Assembly (NCBI GenBank): GCA_048213135.1
Contig: PS015015.1
Location: 158,925-222,924, forward strand
DNA from: Reclinomonas americana ATCC 50394
Lineage: Eukaryota; Jakobida; Jakobea; Jakobida
Length of the DNA stretch: 64,000 nt
Reading direction: 5' to 3'
Both the position numbers and the translations under genes were made by a program. This document shows positions 59,452-64,000 of this stretch, piece after piece (position 1 is the first letter of the stretch; every line of letters begins with the position of its first letter). The notes beneath the pieces were generated by a model. It did no database searches. It had not been told where the DNA came from and worked only from the letters and a program-made list of their open reading frames with translations.

Positions 59452-62400
59452 ATGGGCGGCACCGTCAAGCTCCGCATCTATGAAGCTCGTTGCGTGTGTG
59501 GAGTCGCATGAACGCGCGTGTTTGTTGTGTGCCATGTCTCGCTCTTCTTCCTCTTGCTCCCTCTCTCTCTGTGCGCATGTGTGTGCGTGGATGCAACGCT
59601 ATATGCAACTCACTGCGCTCTCTTTCTTTCTCTCTCATGCAGGCGACTTGCCTGTGATGGACTCGGCGACGGGCTTGGCGGATCCGTACGTCGAGATCCG
59701 CTTCTCGAGCTTTGCCGCCNNNNNNNNNNNNNNNNNNNNNNNNNNNNNNNNNNNNNNNNNNNNNNNNNNNNNNNNNNNNNNNNNNNNNNNNNNNNNNNNN
59801 NNNNNNNNNNNNNNNNNNNNNNNNNNNNNNNNNNNNNNNNNNNNNNNNNNNNNNNNNNNNNNNNNNNNNNNNNNNNNNNNNNNNNNNNNNNNNNACAATC
59901 CGTATCGCTTGACGTCGGCTGGCGTGCACTTTCGCACCTCGTCGATGTGGCCGGCGTTCACTGGCGAGGATCTGCGTGTCACCAAGGTGTATGGCCTGGT
60001 GGAGGACTTGTTGGCGCAGGAGGATCCGGAGCACACGTTTATGGAGTCGTTCCGTACCTCACGCACCTCCAACGAGGCTCGCCAGACGACGCTGGAGGCC
60101 ATGGCCGGCATGCTGCGGCGGCACATTGGTCGGAAAGTGCAGGGTACGTCTCCTCACACGTGGGGTTCTCTTGTGCGCCTGTCACTCACTCGTTGCTTGC
60201 GCAGAGCTCGGCGGCAATGCTGTTCTCGGATTCCGCATCGAGTTCGATCTGCAATCGGAGCTCAGCGTGGTGATTGCTCGTGCGCAGGGCACAGCTGCTA
60301 TTCTGGAAAAGGTTCGTGGTCGAAACTCACTTGAACACACACACGCATGGTGCCTCCGTCTCACACGCACATCGGCACACAGAGTGAATCGTCGAGGTCA
60401 GCGTCGCCCACTCGCCTGTCGTCGCCGACGTCGCCCACATTGTCGCATGCCATCTCGCCAACATTGCGTGCACTGGCTCCGCCATTTGCACTGTCGGGAC
60501 CAGTGCCGTTGGGTCAGAGTCTCGACTCGTACGGACGGCGAGACTTGCTGCGCGACTCCCCGTCAAGTCCGGAAGAGGGTGGCATTCCGATTGCTGTCGC
60601 AGTGGTTTCGTTTGCTCCCCTTCTCCTCTCTTCCCCCCTAGCATTCTTTTCTTGACCCGACAACAATCTGGCGGCAGGCGCGCACCGGTAGCCCACGCTC
60701 GCGGCAGTCGCCAACATCACCGACGCCTGCGTCACCGTCGTCCTCTCGCAGACTTCGTGGATCGGTGAGTTCACCGGCATCGAATTTCGCATTGCGTGTG
60801 CCATGTGTGCTGACTCGACGAGCTCGGCACGCAGTTCCTCAGCAGCAGTGGTGGTGCTGGCGGAGGCATTTTGGAGGCGGCAAAACAATTTGGTGTCATG
60901 GACCCCAGCTCGTACCCTCCGCCGTTCGACGCGTCAGCGGTGCTGCCGCCACCGTTGGTGACCAGGGCTATCAGCAGTGGTCACTTGCCTCTGGGAGAGC
61001 ACGGAACGGGTGGCGGCAGTGCCACGTTGCTTCCTGTTGCTGCCGGTGCGGCTGGCGCAACGGCAGCAGCGCCTCTGTCGAACAAGAAGCGTCGGAAGAA
61101 GAAAACTGTCAGCGCAGACTCCGCAGCAGGTGCAGTGCTCTCACGCGCGCATGCATACACGTGTGTGTGCGCCTGTAGTGGACATCTCACCACGTGATTT
61201 TCTGCGGTGCAGTTCAGCGCGATCCCTCCACCGCCACCATCGGCCGTGTTCGACCTCGGAAGCGATTTTCGCGATCATTGTGGGGATCCACGCGACCGCG
61301 ACGAGAGGTGGACTTGTTCACGTTGACAGAGTTGCCGGCGCAGGCCATCGAGCAATTTGGCGGCGTGGTCATGGTGAGTCGCATGGGATAATGTGTGTGA
61401 TTCAGTCGACTGTTTTTCTCAATTGCACACTTCGGTGCAGTCGCGTGCGGTGAAGCTGCTGCCTGATGCCCGTCGCACTGGCCAGTCCATCCAGGACACG
61501 GAAGACGCGTGGTGGAATGAGCTTCGTGAGGAGGTGCAGAGTCACTGTCGTGCCCTGAATTGCACGCATGTGATTGGCTACACGGAGGCGTGTGTGGTTC
61601 ACGACGGTGCGCATTTGTCTGCTGCTTGAGGGGAAACGCCAATGACGCTGACACGATTGATGCAACATGCAGATATTGCCGTGCTCACGGCCACCGGCAC
61701 CGCCTGTGTGGTGGACGAGGAGCGAGCATTGCGTGCACTGCGACATACTCGTCGTTGCGTTTTGCCGCCACGCACACATAGAGACAAGGAAATTCGTGTT
61801 TGGCGACTAATGTCGATGTGCTGTATCATCTCTCTCTCTCTCTCCTTTCGCAGGGAGTGCGTGTCACTATGCGCACGTTCCGTTCAGGAAACGAGACCGA
61901 CCGTACCATATGAAGTTGCAGCTTTGTCACGTGTGCGGCAAGAAGTACGTGCCCGACATTATCCTGTCGACATCCGCGTTGCCGCACAGTGTTGCGTCAC
62001 GACTCCACGTCTGCCATGTCCTTCCACGCAGGTGCTGAATCGATTTTGCCCCCACCTCATAGTACAGCATCAAGGGCACTGGCCAGTTGCTGGAGGTTCG
62101 TGTGTCGCGCAGACTACGACGATCAACTGGCGAGAACCGTGCCGCCGAGATCAGTGCCTCGCTGCCGTTCTTGGAGTACGACATGCACCAACAGCTCATG
62201 AACAAGCTGCGCGTGGGTGGCATGAATGCCGTCTTCTCGCTCAAGTTCCAGGTGGCATTTTGTGAGCACACCATTAGTGCCATTGCGACTGGCACAGCAG
62301 TTGCGTTGTCGTTGCTGCTGCTGATGCCCGAGATGAGAATGCGTCGCGTGACCACGCCCGCGAACAGGTATTCATGTGCGCTCTGCCACCACCGCAAGTG

Positions 62401-64000
62401 TTGGCGATTGAGCGCATAAGTACGACTCTGAGTCGGGCGCCGAACATTGCACAGATCGTGGCGCATGTGCAGGCCATGAGCGAGCATAATGTTGCGTCTG
62501 CCTGCGTGGTGTTGCCGCTGTAGTCACTGCTCTCACATTCCTTCTCTGCAGCACGATGTTTGGCAAGATATGCCGGTGCTGGAAGCCCCGTCGGCGGTTC
62601 GTGAGAGAGTAGAGCGTGCCTTTCCTCGCCAGCTCATCCTGCTACCCCTCTCACCCCCATTCATTTCACCAGGATACGGACGAGAGCGGAACAAGTGAAT
62701 CAGCAGGCGAAAGTACAGGATCGGAGGGTTCCAGGTCGGTTGCTTCAATCTCTTTCTGTAATCGCCACTTCTTGCTGGCTGAGCCGAGGTGTCGCCGTGC
62801 AGTTCGTCTACGGAATCGATTGACTCGGACGCGCGCCCCGATGGCGATGGTCGACCTGCTTTTGTTATGCAGGTACGTCACAACGCCCTTTTGTAGCTGC
62901 ACTTGGATATACTCGCCCTCATCATGCGAACAACATTCGCAGCTTGACGACTCGACAGATGCCGATAATCTTGCCTGCTTGTTGGACGTGCTTCCGCCGC
63001 CCATAAAGCAAATTCCGCACGAGGTGCACGGCAGCCTCTACTCACCGGCCACTCGGCAAGGGCTGGAGTCGGGTGGCGGTGGGCGCACACCACCCCTGCA
63101 AATGTACGATCCGGAATGTTTCCTGTCGACGACCGAGTCGGTGCCTGGACTGCGATGTGCGCCGCTGTTGGACGCACAGTACGTGACGATTGTGAGGAGG
63201 TATCCGTACACTGGCGCTCTGCCTGGTCCGAATCAGGATTTGAGTGCCTGTCTCACGGATGCCTACGGATACATTCGTTTCAAGGTGAGGAGCTGCAGTG
63301 TCCAGTGGTGGAGTTTGTGATGTAGTTTCTCACACGTCTGTGCAGGCTCTGAGTTTATTCCACACATCTGCGGCCAGTGGTCTGGATGTGGACGTGTCGT
63401 TTGTGTCGGAGCACTTTATTCAAGTGATTGTGTCTGGCATGCTGTCGGCCTACGATGCCGAGGTTTGTGTGTGACGATGCTCTCTCCCGCAACCGAGTCA
63501 ACAATAGACTGAATTCTTTTTCGTTGCTGTGCAGGAGGTGCAACAGTGTCTAGGTGGTCGCATGTTGCCGCCGGCGCAGCCGCAGCATGTGCCAGAGAGT
63601 CGGCCGACTGCGCGTAGCGCCGGCGGTACGCCTCTGCTCCAGTCGACTCCCTCGGTCGTGCCGGCCGCTGAAGCAGACGACGAGCTGTTGTTCCAGTTTG
63701 AGACGGCGACCACCATTGGGACGGCCGGGGCGCCGGGTGCCGCCGCCGCACGACGTGAGTGAGCTTCTCCGTTTTGCGAAGATGCCATGCATGCATCTCT
63801 GACGCCTGCTGCACTGCAGACCATTCTATGCTGGAAGTTGGCACGTACGACGACGACTCCAGCCGTCTCGGCTCCAAGGTGGCCGTGGAGCACGTGTACA
63901 TGAGCAATCTCGGCCAATGCACCGGTGAGTGAGCGGCTCGTGCGCCAAGCATGCTGCGCCTTGATCGCTAACTGCCACACGCACAGGCTCCACCATCATC
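59452..64000 (+). CDS. C2CD5: C2 domain-containing protein 5 (C2CD5/CDP138-like), 3' end outside window
   Basis: In animals this phospholipid- and Ca2+-binding protein promotes vesicle fusion such as GLUT4 exocytosis. Exon 1 (MGGTVKLRIYEA) joins by a GTTGCGT donor (59489) to RDLPVMDSATGLADPYVEIR, the C2 start. The rest of the C2 domain is in the gap 59720-59894. The C2CD5 core follows: GVHFRTSSMWPAF, VYGLVEDLLAQEDPEHTFME, RTSNEARQTTLEAMAGML, LGGNAVLGFRIEFDLQSE and GTAAILEK. After Ser/Pro-rich linkers come VDLFTLTELPAQAIEQFGGV, DAWWNELREEVQSHCRALNC, THVIGYTEACVVHD and GTACVVDEE. The zinc-ribbon-like CSACHYAHVPF with LCHVCGKKYVPDIILST comes next. Then LLEVRVSR, LPFLEYDMHQQLMNKLRVGG and MNAVFSLKFQVAF, the conserved C-terminal beta domain. 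The gene is still open at 64000. The pattern matches C2CD5 throughout, and no other C2 family shows it. Confidence 0.93.

Overview
This is nuclear DNA from a gene-dense, intron-rich, moderately GC-rich eukaryote, probably a unicellular flagellated protist. Nearly every gene is a conserved eukaryotic one split by many short introns (mostly about 50-150 nt). CEP76 implies centrioles, frataxin and ribosomal protein bL17m imply mitochondria, and there is no operon structure. I cannot place the species from sequence alone. Thirteen runs of N interrupt the window. The 20-N runs do not measure what is missing: at least three of them swallow hundreds of coding bases.

Layout, left to right: the end of a TMX3/PDI-like ER membrane protein (+); a secreted GH31 alpha-glucosidase (-); an XMAP215/CKAP5 TOG-domain microtubule polymerase (+); an NDR/LATS-type AGC kinase (-); condensin II subunit CAP-H2 (-); snurportin-1 (+); a snapin-like BLOC-1/BORC protein (-); a truncated first exon (+) and an unrecognised gene (-); an RNF10-type RING protein (-); CEP76 (+); LSM8 (-); serine palmitoyltransferase LCB1 (+); mitochondrial bL17 (+); an acidic RS-like ORF (+); a LON-domain protein (-); a prohibitin-2-like 5' end (-); an SMG7/EST1-like NMD factor (+); beta-COP (-); an RluA-family pseudouridine synthase (+); an inverted pair of tRNA-Pro(CGG) genes; two tandem secreted PI-PLC X-domain proteins (+,+); frataxin (+); a GOSR2/Bos1-type SNARE (-); RER1 (-); and C2CD5 (+, running off the window).

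The layout alternates between head-to-head pairs sharing a short upstream region (CAP-H2/snurportin 88 bp, RER1/C2CD5 137 bp, LSM8/LCB1 150 bp and others) and tail-to-tail pairs with very short 3' spacing (frataxin/SNARE 29 bp). No single pathway unites the genes. Several serve secretory traffic (beta-COP, RER1, GOSR2-like, the snapin-like protein), RNA metabolism (LSM8, snurportin, SMG7, pseudouridine synthase) or spindle and chromosome biology (CKAP5, NDR, CAP-H2, CEP76).

The most distinctive observations are three. The tandem PI-PLC genes keep conserved microexons of 23, 11 and 13 nt, two of which carry the catalytic histidines. A recurrent GTTGCGT-type 5' splice site is supported by reading-frame continuity in at least nine genes. 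Two tRNA-Pro genes form the ends of a roughly 220-bp-arm inverted duplication.
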